Shown here: one piece after another, positions 26,083-36,115 of the stretch | Layout of the letters: every line of letters starts with the position of its first letter | How positions within the stretch are numbered: position 1 is the first letter of the stretch | NCBI GenBank assembly: GCA_902594855.1 | Contig: CACJNS010000001.1 | Coordinates: 230,696 to 294,695, forward strand | Direction of reading: 5' to 3' | DNA length: 64,000 bases | From: an uncultured SAR86 cluster bacterium | Lineage (GTDB): Bacteria; Pseudomonadota; Gammaproteobacteria; Magnimaribacterales; AG-339-G14 | The notes under the pieces: model-generated | What the model was told of the DNA's origin: nothing | The model's input: only the letters and a program-made list of their open reading frames with translations | The model's database searches: none | Position numbers and translations under genes: made by a program

Positions 26083-27157
26083 TAAATTAAAAGTAAGCAC
26101 GCCTAGTTCAAATTATTCCATTTATTTTGGTAATGATTTTATTAATAGCTTTCCCTTAAAAAAAATATCCAATTCAAAAGAAATTTTTTTTATTTTTGAC
26201 TCAAAACTTCCTGATTTATCAATCAGAAAAGTTAAGAGCTTTTTAAGGAAATCAAAGCCTAGTAAATTTGAATCCTTTAGATTCATAGCAAATGAAAAAA
26301 ATAAATCTTTAGAGACCTCTCAAAAAATTATAGAAAAATTAATTGATTTGAAATTCTCAAGAGATTCATTGATTGTTTCTTTTGGTGGCGGCATAACTAC
26401 AGATCTCGCAGGTTTTGTAGCTTCTGTATATCTTCGTGGAATTGAAGTTATGCATATTCCTACTACTCTTCTGGCCCAGGTCGATGCTTCTGTGGGGGGT
26501 AAAACAGGTGTTAACAGTAAAAAATTTAAAAATATGATTGGAGCATTCAAGCAACCTGAAGCAGTATTGATTGATACATACTTTCTTAAATCGCTGAGCA
26601 AAAGGCATTTAGCAGCAGGTTACTCAGAAATAATTAAACATGCGTTGATTGAAGATAAAAATCTTTTATCAAAATTAGATAACTTTGATCAGAATATTGA
26701 AAAGAAAGGAAACATTACCGAGTTATCAAACCTTATTAGGACATCAACAAAAATTAAGGCAAATATTGTTGAGCAAGACGAAAGAGAGAAATCAGTTAGA
26801 GCTTATCTAAACTTTGGTCATACTTTCGCACATGCCATAGAAAGCGTTCAATCTTTTAAGGGATTAAATCATGGCGAAGCAGTTGGCGTTGGAATGGTAT
26901 GTGCAACCAAATTATCTCTATTGTTAGGCAAAATAAATTCACAAGAGTTTGATAAAATTAAGTCCTTAATTAAAAAATTCAACCTTCCCACAAAACTTCC
27001 TGCTAATTGTGAACCTGCAAGAATTCTTAAAGCCATGCAATCGGATAAAAAAAGTAAAGACACAACTTTAAGATTCATTATTTTAGATGGAATAGGAAAG
27101 GCTAAAATAGTTGAAAACGTTGACAGAGAGAAAATCTTAAATAGCTTAAAAATATAA
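26069..27157 (+). CDS. aroB: 3-dehydroquinate synthase
   Basis: AroB is an NAD- and metal-dependent enzyme converting DAHP to 3-dehydroquinate. Motifs are FGGGITTDLAGFVASVYLRGI, PTTLLAQVDASVGGKTGVN, the metal-ligand glutamate in GYSEIIKHALI and histidines in LNFGHTFAHAIE and HGEAVGVGM. Length 362 is typical. A 202-nt gap follows, holding the promoter and riboswitch of gltB. Confidence 0.97.
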   Translation: MKTINKLKVSTPSSNYSIYFGNDFINSFPLKKISNSKEIFFIFDSKLPDLSIRKVKSFLRKSKPSKFESFRFIANEKNKSLETSQKIIEKLIDLKFSRDSLIVSFGGGITTDLAGFVASVYLRGIEVMHIPTTLLAQVDASVGGKTGVNSKKFKNMIGAFKQPEAVLIDTYFLKSLSKRHLAAGYSEIIKHALIEDKNLLSKLDNFDQNIEKKGNITELSNLIRTSTKIKANIVEQDEREKSVRAYLNFGHTFAHAIESVQSFKGLNHGEAVGVGMVCATKLSLLLGKINSQEFDKIKSLIKKFNLPTKLPANCEPARILKAMQSDKKSKDTTLRFIILDGIGKAKIVENVDREKILNSLKI

Positions 27158-27188
27158 AAAACATTTCTCTTATAACATAGAATAAAAA

Positions 27189-27218
27189 TTGGTCTTTTTT
27201 ATTATTTTTTGGTATAAA
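27189..27218 (+). promoter_or_regulatory. gltB: Putative sigma70-type promoter of gltB-gltD
   Basis: TTGGTC (27189-27194), 18-nt spacer, TATAAA (27213-27218). Predicted start near 27225 would give a leader of about 135 nt carrying the whole riboswitch. Position agrees with the aptamer boundaries, which raises confidence beyond the sequence match alone. Confidence 0.5.
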
Positions 27219-27250
27219 TAATTAAGTAAGAAATTAACATTCTTCCCTGA

Positions 27251-27348
27251 GATCTTGGGCTTAAGATCAATCGTTCATCCTTATTTGGGGACGGAAGTAG
27301 GTAAAAAATCAAACCGAAGGAACGCATCTTTCTATCAGGAAGGATGAA
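27251..27348 (+). ncRNA. Glutamine riboswitch (glnA RNA type) with translational expression platform
   Basis: The aptamer core carries the conserved blocks of the glnA RNA: cgttcatcc (27272-27280), gacggaagtagg and accgaaggaacg. P1 is CGTTC (27272-27276) with GAACG (27320-27324), extended by AAGAT (27263-27267) with ATCTT (27326-27330). A short TCC/GGA helix (27278-27280 with 27289-27291) and GGT/ACC helix (27300-27302 with 27313-27315) fit the three-way architecture. Downstream, a purine-rich ribosome site AGGAAGGA (27337-27344) precedes the gltB ATG at 27360. TTCATCCTT (27274-27282), part of the aptamer, is perfectly complementary over 9 nt to AAGGATGAA (27340-27348). A second hairpin, 27325-27332 with 27339-27346, also covers the site. 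Both compete with the folded aptamer, so glutamine should expose the ribosome site. Confidence 0.9.
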
Positions 27349-27359
27349 GCATTGACTCG

Positions 27360-30300
27360 ATGGTAAAAGGTATAAATAAAAAATTAATAGAGCGTCCAAA
27401 AAAGAAAGGACTTTATGATCCAGCTAGCGAGAAGGATTCTTGTGGCGTTGGCCTAGTTGCCAACATTAAGGGAATACCTTCAAGAGAAATCATGGATGAT
27501 GCCTACCTTATCAACTCTAGAATGGATCACAGAGGAGGATGTGGTTTTGAAGAAAACACAGGAGATGGAGCTGGCATTCTTCTTGCTTTGCCGGATTCTT
27601 TTTTTCAAGATCAGGCAAAAAAAATAAATATTAATCTTCCTGATTTTGGTTCTTATGCTGTAGGTAATATTTTTCTGCCACAGGATCAAAAAGAAAGATC
27701 TTTTTGTAAAAAAATCGTTGAACAGACTATTAAATCAGAAGGACAGAAATTTTTAGGTTGGAGAAAAGTTCCTATTAATCCTAAAAAGGCAGACGTTGGA
27801 CCTGCTGCTAGAGATTGTCAGCCTGAGATAGAACAAGTTTTCGTTCAAAAATCTACCAAACTTGATCAGGAGGCCTTTGAAAGAAAACTTTACTTAATTA
27901 GAAAAATTTTCACTAAACGACTTAGATATCAAGAAAATTTGAGTCAAGCCTCTTTGTTTTATGCTTGCACCCTTTCATCGAGACTGATTGCTTATAAAGG
28001 CATGCTTACCCCAGCTCAGCTTTTCCCTTTTTTCCCAGATCTTGAAAATAAAAAATTCGAGACTCATTTGGCAATGGTTCACTCGAGATTCAGTACGAAC
28101 ACCTTCCCTTCTTGGGATAGAGCTCAACCCAACAGATATATGTGTCATAACGGCGAGATAAACACTTTAAAAGGAAACATGAATCAAATGTATTCTCGAC
28201 AAGGTCTTGCGAGAAGTGATTATTTCGGTTCAAAAATTAATAAATTATTCCCTATAACGGAACCAGACTGCTCTGATTCAGGTTCATTCGATAATGTTCT
28301 TGAGCTACTAATTATGTCAGGAAGAGAACTACCTGAGGCTGCCATGATGATGATTCCTGAAGCCTGGCAAAATGACAATGAAATGAGCCCAGCAAAAAAA
28401 GCCTTTTATGAATACTCATCATCATTTATGGAACCTTGGGATGGTCCTGCATCTATAGTTTTCACAGATGGAAATTATGTTGGAGCCGTTTTAGATAGAA
28501 ATGGACTCAGACCAAGTAGATTTTATGTAACTGATGACGACAAAGTTATCATGGCTTCAGAGGTAGGAGTACTTCCGGTTGATCAAGCAAAGGTTTTATC
28601 AAAAGGAAGACTTCAGCCAGGAAAAATGTTTCTTATTGATTTTGAGGAAGGCAGGATGATTCCAGATGAAGAAATCAAAAAAAGGGTCTCAAAAAAACTT
28701 CCCTATAAAGATTGGGTAAAAAATCAAATTATAGATATCCAAGATCTAAAAACATCCAAAACAAAATATAAAACAGACGATCTAATCTCAAGGATGCAGT
28801 CTTTCGGTTACACCACTGAAACACTTGAGTTCATGTTGCTACCCCTTGTAACTGAGTTGAGAGATCCTCTTGGATCAATGGGAAATGATGCTGCTTTAGC
28901 ATGTTTATCTGATAAACCCAGAATGATTTATGACTACTTCAAGCAACTTTTTGCTCAGATTACTAATCCAGCAATCGACTCAATAAGAGAGGAAGTAATC
29001 ATGTCTCTTGAATGCCTAATAGGTCCAGAGAGTAATTTGCTCGAATCTTTAGAAGAAAATGCACATCGATTAAGATTGAAGCATCCTATTCTTTCAAATG
29101 AAGAATTGATTAGTATAAAGAATAACAAAGATTATGGTTGGACTACTAAGACTATCGATATTACATACGAAAGAGGTAGTGGAGCCTCAGGTCTAAAGAA
29201 AGCTCTAAAAAGAATCTGCACTGAATCAGAGGACGCAATAAAGCAAGGATATTCTTTTGTGCTTCTATCTGACAGAAATCTGTCGAAAAGTAGAGTTGCT
29301 ATAAGTTCATTGCTTGCGTGTTCCTCCGTCCATCATCATTTAGTTAGAAAAGAAAAAAGAACACAATTAGGATTGATTATTGAGTCTGGCGAAGCCAGAG
29401 AGGTTCATCATCACTGCCTTCTTATCGGATATGGGGCTGATGCAATAAATCCTTACCTAGCTTTTGAAGTTTTGGAGAAGTCTTTAAAAGATCAAATACT
29501 GCAAGATAAAAAATTGAGAAATACCTCAGATTTAGTTAATGCCTATAAAAAAGGAGTTGCTAAGGGTATGTTGAAGGTCATGGCAAAAATGGGAATATCG
29601 ACACTTCAATCTTACAAAGGTGCTCAAATTTTTGAAGCGGTTGGTTTAGCTGATGAAATAATTGATTTTTGTTTCCCGGGGACTACTAGTAGAGTACAAG
29701 GGGTAAATTTTGAAGTTTTAGCTGAAGAAATAGAGAGAAGGCATGCAATAGGTTTTCCTGAATATGATCAAAATAAAGTATCTGTTCTTCCTAATCCTGG
29801 AGATTTTCATTGGCGTAACGGTGGTGATTCACACATGTGGGATCCAAAATCAATTTCCTCTTTACAACTAGCCTCTCAAGCCAATGACGAGAGTAAATAT
29901 TGGGAATTCTCAAATCATGCAAATGAACAGACTACCAAAAACAGTACTTTGAGAGGCCTAATGAAATTCAAATATCCTAAAAAGGGAATTCCTTTGGATC
30001 AAGTTGAATCTGAAAAAGAAATTGTAAAAAGGTTTGCAACCGGAGCAATGTCACTAGGCTCTATCTCTACAGAAGCTCATGAATCGCTTGCATTGGCAAT
30101 GAATGAACTAGGAGGTAAATCTAATACAGGTGAAGGAGGAGAAGATCCTATTAGATTTAAACCATTAAAAGATGGGAGATCTAAAAGATCAGCAATAAAA
30201 CAAGTTGCCTCTGGAAGGTTTGGTGTGACTATGTGGTACCTGACTAACTCTGACGAACTTCAGATAAAGATTGCGCAAGGTGCAAAGCCCGGAGAAGGCG

Positions 30301-31919
30301 GTGAGCTCCCTGGAAAAAAAGTCGATCAATATATAGCAAAGATAAGACATTCCACGCCAGGCGTTGGACTAATAAGTCCTCCTCCTCATCATGATATCTA
30401 CTCTATTGAGGACATAGCACAATTAATTCACGATCTTAAAAATGCTAACAGGAAAGCTAGGATAAGTGTGAAGCTGGTCTCTGAAATTGGAGTTGGAACT
30501 ATTGCAGCTGGAGTAGTAAAAGCGAAAACAGATCATCTGGTCATTGCTGGTCACGATGGAGGAACAGGAGCCTCTCCATTAACATCGATCAAGCACGCAG
30601 GACTTCCCTGGGAGCTTGGAATTGCTGAAACACACCAAACTTTGGTGATGAATAATTTAAGATCCAGGGTGGTTCTCCAAACAGATGGCCAGTTAAAGAC
30701 TGGGAGAGATGTTGCTATAGCAGCCATCCTAGGAGCTGAGGAGTTTGGTTTCTCAACAGCGCCGCTGGTTACTTTGGGGTGCATTATGATGAGAAAGTGT
30801 CACTTAAATACTTGCCCAGTTGGAATTGCTACTCAAGATAAAGATCTAAGAGAAAAATTTAAAGGTAAGCCAGAAAACGTTGTTAATTATCTTTTTATGG
30901 TTGCAAAAGAGCTAAGAATGATAATGGCGAAGTTAGGAATCAAAAATCTCAATGACATGATAGGAAGAGTTGATCTTCTCGAATTAGATAACGCAATCAA
31001 TCATTGGAAAAAAGATGGCATTGATTTATCAAATCTTCTTACTCCTGCTGAAAAAGTATTTAAAAATACTGATGTATTTAAAACTCAAGATCAAAATCAC
31101 AATCTAGAAAAATCACTTGATCTCAAGCTACTTAAAAAGATCAAACCATCAATATTAAGTAGAGAGAAAATTACAATAAATCAGAAAATTGGGAACACAA
31201 ACAGAGTTTTTGGCACCATTATCTCTAATGAGATCTCTAAAATCTGGGAAAACAAAGGATTGCCTGAGGATACAATTCACATGAAATTAGATGGATCCGC
31301 TGGACAAAGTCTTGGAGCTTGGACTTGCAAAGGCATGACCATTGAGCTTGAAGGGGATGCGAATGACTATGTTGGTAAAGGACTTTCAGGTGGAAAAATA
31401 ATCATCTATCCGGACAAGAGAAGTAAATTTGTAGCAGAAGATAATATTATTCTTGGAAATGTTGCACTTTATGGAGCTACAGGAGGGGAGGCATATTTCA
31501 GAGGGATAGCCGCAGAGAGATTTTGCGTGAGAAACAGTGGAGCTAAGGTTGTAGTAGAAGGTATCGGAGATCACGGATGCGAATACATGACCGGTGGAGT
31601 GGCAGTAATTCTTGGAGATACAGGCAGAAACTTCGGTGCCGGAATGAGTGGAGGAGTTGCATACGTTTATGATTCTAAAAACTCATTCAAGAGAAAATGC
31701 AACATCAGCACTTTTGAGTTAGAAAAATTAGAAAATGAGAATGATCTCAAAGAGCTTAAGCAACTAATAAAAAATCATAAGAAATTTACTGGTTCAGCTG
31801 TAGCGACTAGAATCTTAAAGGATTGGAACAATTCAATATCAAAATTCGTAAAAGTAATGCCTACTGATTACAAAAGAGTCATGATGGAATTAAAAGAAAC
31901 AAAACTTAAAGTGAGTTGA
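27360..31919 (+). CDS. gltB: Glutamate synthase (NADPH) large subunit
   Basis: GltB transfers the amide of glutamine to 2-oxoglutarate. The 1519-residue protein has the N-terminal Ntn amidotransferase with nucleophile Cys28 (SEKDSCGVG), normally exposed by removing a short propeptide; the central domain; the FMN-binding synthase domain (IRHSTPGVGLISPPPHHD, VIAGHDGGTGASP); the 3Fe-4S cysteines in GCIMMRKCHLNTCPVG; and the C-terminal GXGXG beta-helix (GLSGGKIIIYP, GAGMSGGVAYVY). gltD follows after 1 nt. Expression is predicted to be controlled by the leader riboswitch, apt because glutamine is the substrate. Confidence 0.98.
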   Translation: MVKGINKKLIERPKKKGLYDPASEKDSCGVGLVANIKGIPSREIMDDAYLINSRMDHRGGCGFEENTGDGAGILLALPDSFFQDQAKKININLPDFGSYAVGNIFLPQDQKERSFCKKIVEQTIKSEGQKFLGWRKVPINPKKADVGPAARDCQPEIEQVFVQKSTKLDQEAFERKLYLIRKIFTKRLRYQENLSQASLFYACTLSSRLIAYKGMLTPAQLFPFFPDLENKKFETHLAMVHSRFSTNTFPSWDRAQPNRYMCHNGEINTLKGNMNQMYSRQGLARSDYFGSKINKLFPITEPDCSDSGSFDNVLELLIMSGRELPEAAMMMIPEAWQNDNEMSPAKKAFYEYSSSFMEPWDGPASIVFTDGNYVGAVLDRNGLRPSRFYVTDDDKVIMASEVGVLPVDQAKVLSKGRLQPGKMFLIDFEEGRMIPDEEIKKRVSKKLPYKDWVKNQIIDIQDLKTSKTKYKTDDLISRMQSFGYTTETLEFMLLPLVTELRDPLGSMGNDAALACLSDKPRMIYDYFKQLFAQITNPAIDSIREEVIMSLECLIGPESNLLESLEENAHRLRLKHPILSNEELISIKNNKDYGWTTKTIDITYERGSGASGLKKALKRICTESEDAIKQGYSFVLLSDRNLSKSRVAISSLLACSSVHHHLVRKEKRTQLGLIIESGEAREVHHHCLLIGYGADAINPYLAFEVLEKSLKDQILQDKKLRNTSDLVNAYKKGVAKGMLKVMAKMGISTLQSYKGAQIFEAVGLADEIIDFCFPGTTSRVQGVNFEVLAEEIERRHAIGFPEYDQNKVSVLPNPGDFHWRNGGDSHMWDPKSISSLQLASQANDESKYWEFSNHANEQTTKNSTLRGLMKFKYPKKGIPLDQVESEKEIVKRFATGAMSLGSISTEAHESLALAMNELGGKSNTGEGGEDPIRFKPLKDGRSKRSAIKQVASGRFGVTMWYLTNSDELQIKIAQGAKPGEGGELPGKKVDQYIAKIRHSTPGVGLISPPPHHDIYSIEDIAQLIHDLKNANRKARISVKLVSEIGVGTIAAGVVKAKTDHLVIAGHDGGTGASPLTSIKHAGLPWELGIAETHQTLVMNNLRSRVVLQTDGQLKTGRDVAIAAILGAEEFGFSTAPLVTLGCIMMRKCHLNTCPVGIATQDKDLREKFKGKPENVVNYLFMVAKELRMIMAKLGIKNLNDMIGRVDLLELDNAINHWKKDGIDLSNLLTPAEKVFKNTDVFKTQDQNHNLEKSLDLKLLKKIKPSILSREKITINQKIGNTNRVFGTIISNEISKIWENKGLPEDTIHMKLDGSAGQSLGAWTCKGMTIELEGDANDYVGKGLSGGKIIIYPDKRSKFVAEDNIILGNVALYGATGGEAYFRGIAAERFCVRNSGAKVVVEGIGDHGCEYMTGGVAVILGDTGRNFGAGMSGGVAYVYDSKNSFKRKCNISTFELEKLENENDLKELKQLIKNHKKFTGSAVATRILKDWNNSISKFVKVMPTDYKRVMMELKETKLKVS

Positions 31920-31920
31920 G

Positions 31921-33366
31921 ATGGGAAAAGTAACTGGCTTTAAAGAATTCTCTCGAGAAGTTGAGCCTTACAGGCCAGCTAAGTCTAGGGTTTTGGACTT
32001 TAAAGAAATATACACTGATCATGACGATAAGCTCCTGAATACTCAAGCAGCCAGATGTATGAATTGTGGTGTGCCCTTCTGTCAATCAGGTGAAGGCTGT
32101 CCTGTATACAATTTAATTCCTGAGTGGAATGATTTGGTCTACAACGAGCAGTGGGAAGACGCATTTGATAGGCTTTTCAAAACAAATAATTTTCCAGAAG
32201 TTACAGGAAGGGTCTGTCCAGCAGTCTGCGAAGGGGCTTGTGTTTTAGGCATAACTGAAACTCCTGTCGCCATTAAAAATCTAGAATTTGCAATCGCTGA
32301 CAAAGGAATAAAATCTGGATGGCTTAAGCCTAAAGTTCCAGAAGTCAGAACCAATAGAAAAATAGCTATAGTCGGATCAGGTCCTGCTGGTCTTTCAGCA
32401 GCTCAACAACTAAATAGCGTTGGCCATTCTGTTGAAGTCTACGAAAGATCTGACCGCATCGGTGGACTAATGATGTATGGAATTCCTAACATGAAACTCG
32501 ATAAATCAATATTAGATATGAGAATTGAGATCATGGAGAAGGAAGGGATAGTTTTTCATACAAATACTGATATTGGTGCTCCGAATTCACCCTCTCTTGA
32601 AAACCTTATCAACGAGAATGATTCTGTCCTCTTAACCACTGGAGCTACTAAACCCAGAGATCTGGCCATCCCTGGCAGAGAAGGAGATGGTGTTCACTTT
32701 GCCATGGAATTTCTTGGTAAAAACACTAAAAGTCTATTAGACAGCAAACTCAAAAATAACAATTTTATCTCTGCCAAAGATAAGAACGTAATTGTCATTG
32801 GTGGAGGAGACACAGGAAACGATTGTCTCGGGACATCATTAAGACACAAGTGCAAAAGTCTTCTTAATTTTGAAATAATGCCTGAGCTGCCAAAAGATAG
32901 AGCAGATAACAATCCTTGGCCTCTTTTTCCTAGAATACATAAAGTTGATTATGGCCATGAAGAATCAATCGAGGTATTAGGAAAAGATCCTAGGGAATAT
33001 TCAATCTCTGGAAAAGAATTTTTAAGAGATGAGTCTGGAAAGTTAATAGGAATCAAAACGGTAATGGTTGATTCAGCTTTTAAAGAAATAAAAGGAACTG
33101 AAAAAACTTGGAAAGCAGATCTTATTCTTCTAGCGATGGGTTTTCTTGGACCAGAAAACTATATCAATCAAGAAGTAGATATAGATCTTGATGAAAGATC
33201 TAATTTTAAGGCAGATCACAATATACATAAAACCTCACATCCAAAAGTTTTTGCTGCCGGGGATTGCAGAAGAGGCCAATCACTTGTTGTTTGGGCGATA
33301 AATGAGGGAAGAGCCGCTGCTCGAGAAATTGATAAAGAATTAATGGGCTCTACTGCTCTTATTTAG
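31921..33366 (+). CDS. gltD: Glutamate synthase (NADPH) small subunit
   Basis: GltD supplies electrons from NADPH through FAD and iron-sulfur clusters to GltB. Two N-terminal cysteine clusters are seen ([16 protein letters not shown] and [12 protein letters not shown]), then the FAD Rossmann motif [14 protein letters not shown], the NADPH site [11 protein letters not shown] and the C-terminal FAD block [18 protein letters not shown]. Length 481 is typical. It starts 1 nt after gltB, so it shares the riboswitch-controlled transcript. Its end overlaps convergent tesB by 8 nt, leaving no room for a dedicated terminator. Confidence 0.98.
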   Translation: MGKVTGFKEFSREVEPYRPAKSRVLDFKEIYTDHDDKLLNTQAARCMNCGVPFCQSGEGCPVYNLIPEWNDLVYNEQWEDAFDRLFKTNNFPEVTGRVCPAVCEGACVLGITETPVAIKNLEFAIADKGIKSGWLKPKVPEVRTNRKIAIVGSGPAGLSAAQQLNSVGHSVEVYERSDRIGGLMMYGIPNMKLDKSILDMRIEIMEKEGIVFHTNTDIGAPNSPSLENLINENDSVLLTTGATKPRDLAIPGREGDGVHFAMEFLGKNTKSLLDSKLKNNNFISAKDKNVIVIGGGDTGNDCLGTSLRHKCKSLLNFEIMPELPKDRADNNPWPLFPRIHKVDYGHEESIEVLGKDPREYSISGKEFLRDESGKLIGIKTVMVDSAFKEIKGTEKTWKADLILLAMGFLGPENYINQEVDIDLDERSNFKADHNIHKTSHPKVFAAGDCRRGQSLVVWAINEGRAAAREIDKELMGSTALI

Positions 33367-34246
33367 AGTAATCTGAGTCTATTTTTCTCATCAATCCTTC
33401 TTGGATAGCTGAAGCTACCAATACTCCATCCTGTGTATAAACACTTCCTCTGTTGAAACCTTTTGCATTACTTGCGCTAGGGCTATCTGTTACATATAAC
33501 AACCATTCGTCCGCTCTGAAAGGTCTATGAAACCACATAGCATGATCAATACTCGCAGCCATTACTTTTCTGTTCATGCCTCCCCAACCAATACCATGCG
33601 GAAGTTGTGCTGTACTGAGCAAACCAAAATCTGATGCGTATGCCAATATGTTTTGGTGGACAAGAATATCATCTGGAAGGTTTCCATTTGCCTTCATCCA
33701 CGTATGTTTATAAGGAGGTTTTTTTTCACTATTTAATGGATTGAATTGCTCAACTGTTCTTAATTCAATTGCTTTCTCTCTAAGAAATCCATCTCTATAC
33801 TCTTCAGGGATTTGATCCATCATTGACTCTCTTAATTCCCTTTCACTTTTAAGCTCTTCAGGCCCAGGAACATCAGGCATGTCGAATTGATGTTCGAAGC
33901 CGCCCTCATCCTTTTGAAAAGAAACAGACATATTAAAGATTGCCTCACCGTTTTGAATTGCATCAACTGTTCTTGTTGTAAAACTTCCTCCATCTCTTAT
34001 TCTTACTACTTGATAAACAATGGGGATGTCTATTCTTCCTGGCCTCAAAAAATAAGCATGAAAAGAATGCGCATATCTTTCCTCTTCAATGGTGTTATAA
34101 GCTGCACTTAAGGCTTGGCCTAAAACTTGACCACCGAAGACTCTGCCCCATGCAGTTTTTTCGCATTCACCTCTGTAAAGGTTCTCTTCTAATTTTTCTA
34201 GATTAAGCGTTTGAACTAAATCATCTAAACTTTTTTGTGACGACAT
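33359..34246 (-). CDS. tesB: Acyl-CoA thioesterase II
   Basis: TesB hydrolyses medium- and long-chain acyl-CoA. The double-hotdog protein (295 residues, normal) has [27 protein letters not shown], the catalytic Asp region [15 protein letters not shown], and [18 protein letters not shown] near the C-terminus. It is overlapped by 1 nt with the upstream cysE. With the acyl-CoA ligase at 6.7 kb it points to active acyl-CoA turnover, though the two are not neighbours. Confidence 0.94.
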   Translation of the reverse strand: MSSQKSLDDLVQTLNLEKLEENLYRGECEKTAWGRVFGGQVLGQALSAAYNTIEEERYAHSFHAYFLRPGRIDIPIVYQVVRIRDGGSFTTRTVDAIQNGEAIFNMSVSFQKDEGGFEHQFDMPDVPGPEELKSERELRESMMDQIPEEYRDGFLREKAIELRTVEQFNPLNSEKKPPYKHTWMKANGNLPDDILVHQNILAYASDFGLLSTAQLPHGIGWGGMNRKVMAASIDHAMWFHRPFRADEWLLYVTDSPSASNAKGFNRGSVYTQDGVLVASAIQEGLMRKIDSDYSK

Positions 34247-35031
34247 TAATTTTCCTCAATTGTGTGATCAACTTCAGTCCCAGGAGTTTTTATAGAAGTC
34301 TTACCAACTACTTTTGCTGGAACACCAGCAACTGTCATGTGCTCAGGAACATCTTCTAGAACCACGCTTCCAGCAGCTATTTTTGCACCTTCGCCTATTT
34401 CAACATTTCCTAAGATTTTAGCTCCTGAACTTATTAAGACTCCCTTTCTTACTTTGGGGTGTCTATCCCCTATCTCTTTTCCTGTTCCACCAAGAGTAAC
34501 TCCCTGGAATATAGAAACATCATCCTCAATCACTGAAGTTTCTCCAATCACTATTCCAGAAGCATGATCAAGCATTATTCCTTTTCCAATAGTAGCTGCA
34601 GGATGAATATCTACGCCATAAACTTGCGAAGTTCTGCTTTGTAGAAAATAAGATAAAAGAGTTTCTTTTTTCCAATGATAATTAGAGGCCCTGTAGGCTT
34701 GCAAAGCTGAGAATCCTTTAGAAAATAAGAATGTCTCCAAAATGGTGTTTGTTGCGGGATCTCTGGAAATAACTGCATTAAGATCTTTTTCAATTGCTTT
34801 CGAAACATCTTTGGTATTAAGGGCCTGGAAAATACTAGGAAATAATTTTTTTTCAGAAAAAGACCATGCCTGAGATAAATCTCTGGATAATTTTAGGCTA
34901 ATGGAAGAAATAAAATCATCATTAGATAAAACCAAAGACTCCAAAAAGTCTTTATAATCCTCATTGGATTTAATATAGTCCTCAGCCTCAGATTGAAGCT
35001 TTGTCCATATACTGTTATCTACGGCATTCAT
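34246..35031 (-). CDS. cysE: Serine O-acetyltransferase
   Basis: CysE makes O-acetylserine from serine and acetyl-CoA for cysteine synthesis. The N-terminal helical domain (about 1-140) is followed by a left-handed beta helix of hexapeptide repeats: GVDIHPAATIGKGIMLDHASGIVIGE with the catalytic His/Asp, then GVTLGGTGKE and HPKVRKGVLIS. Length 261 is near that of E. coli CysE. The tail TEVDHTIEEN ends in an acidic stretch and Asn, not the terminal Ile that typically docks into CysK, so formation of the cysteine synthase complex is uncertain. Confidence 0.94.
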   Translation of the reverse strand: MNAVDNSIWTKLQSEAEDYIKSNEDYKDFLESLVLSNDDFISSISLKLSRDLSQAWSFSEKKLFPSIFQALNTKDVSKAIEKDLNAVISRDPATNTILETFLFSKGFSALQAYRASNYHWKKETLLSYFLQSRTSQVYGVDIHPAATIGKGIMLDHASGIVIGETSVIEDDVSIFQGVTLGGTGKEIGDRHPKVRKGVLISSGAKILGNVEIGEGAKIAAGSVVLEDVPEHMTVAGVPAKVVGKTSIKTPGTEVDHTIEEN

Positions 35032-35080
35032 AAAAAAAAAGAAGTCTAGACGAAGTTAACAAAAAGTCATAGCTATATAT

Positions 35081-35109
35081 TTGAAGTTTTAGGGTATAAA
35101 GGATAATAA
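35081..35109 (+). promoter_or_regulatory. Putative promoter of cobS-cobT
   Basis: TTGAAG (35081-35086), 17-nt spacer, TAATAA (35104-35109). The predicted start near 35116 leaves only about 10 nt before the cobS ATG, and no strong Shine-Dalgarno is visible. It occupies the 94-nt gap divergent from cysE. Confidence 0.45.
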
Positions 35110-35125
35110 TTTATAAAAGAATAAT

Positions 35126-36112
35126 ATGACAATTTCAACTTCCCAAAATCTAAGCGCGACTCCAGATATTAAGGTCAGCGTTGGAAATACCTTTGGCTTT
35201 GACTCTAATCTAGAAGTACCGGCCTTTTCTGAACCAAGTGAATACGTTCCTGCCCTTGATCCCGACTATTGTTTTGACAAAGAGACAACCCTCTCCATTC
35301 TTGCAGGATTTTCGCATAATCGTCGAGTAATGATTCAAGGTTTGCATGGTTCTGGTAAATCAACTCACATTGAACAAGTCGCTTCAAGATTAAATTGGCC
35401 TTGTGTGAGGATTAACCTAGATAGTCATATCAGCAGACTAGACTTGCTGGGCAAAGATGCAATTGTTATTGAAGATGGAAAGCAATTAACAAAATTTGTA
35501 GAAGGCATACTTCCTTGGGCAATACAGAATTCGGTTGCGTTAGTTTTTGATGAGTATGATGCAGGAAGACCGGATGTAATGTTTGTCATTCAAAGGGTTC
35601 TTGAAGCTGAAGGAAAATTAACCTTGTTGGATCAAAATAGAGTTTTAACGCCTAATCCGTATTTTAGATTATTTGCAACAGCAAACACCGTAGGTTTGGG
35701 AGATAGTACTGGCCTTTATCATGGGACACAGCAGATAAATCAAGGACAAATGGATAGATGGCAAATCGTGTCAGTTTTAAACTATTTAGATGAGGAGCTT
35801 GAGCAAAAGGTTATCCTTTCAAAAGTAAAAGATCTAGATAACAAAGAAGGAAAAGAAACTGTCCTAAATATGATTAGACTAGCCAACCTAACAAGAAAAG
35901 GATTTGAGAGTGGGGATATATCAACATTAATGTCGCCTAGAACGGTCATTAGTTGGGCAGAAAATTATTCTATTTTTGAAGATTTGGTTAAATCATTCGA
36001 GCTGAGTTTTCTCAATAAGTCAGATGAAACTGAAAGACCAATCATTTCAGAATATTTTCAGAGATGTTTTGGTGCTGAAACCAATAGTTCCATAAGCTCT
36101 GAATCCAATTAA
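35126..36112 (+). CDS. cobS: CobS-type AAA+ ATPase (cobaltochelatase/MoxR-like)
   Basis: AAA+ ATPase homologous to CobS, the motor of aerobic cobaltochelatase CobNST. Walker A GLHGSGKST is at about 71-79, Walker B VALVFDEYDAG at about 137-147, followed by sensor 1 (RLFATANT) and an arginine-finger region (GQMDRW). Length 328 matches CobS. It pairs with CobT 3 nt downstream. No cobN or other B12 gene lies in the window, so cobalt insertion is not established; MoxR/VWA-type pairs also mature other metalloenzymes. Confidence 0.88.
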   Translation: MTISTSQNLSATPDIKVSVGNTFGFDSNLEVPAFSEPSEYVPALDPDYCFDKETTLSILAGFSHNRRVMIQGLHGSGKSTHIEQVASRLNWPCVRINLDSHISRLDLLGKDAIVIEDGKQLTKFVEGILPWAIQNSVALVFDEYDAGRPDVMFVIQRVLEAEGKLTLLDQNRVLTPNPYFRLFATANTVGLGDSTGLYHGTQQINQGQMDRWQIVSVLNYLDEELEQKVILSKVKDLDNKEGKETVLNMIRLANLTRKGFESGDISTLMSPRTVISWAENYSIFEDLVKSFELSFLNKSDETERPIISEYFQRCFGAETNSSISSESN

Positions 36113-36115
36113 ATT

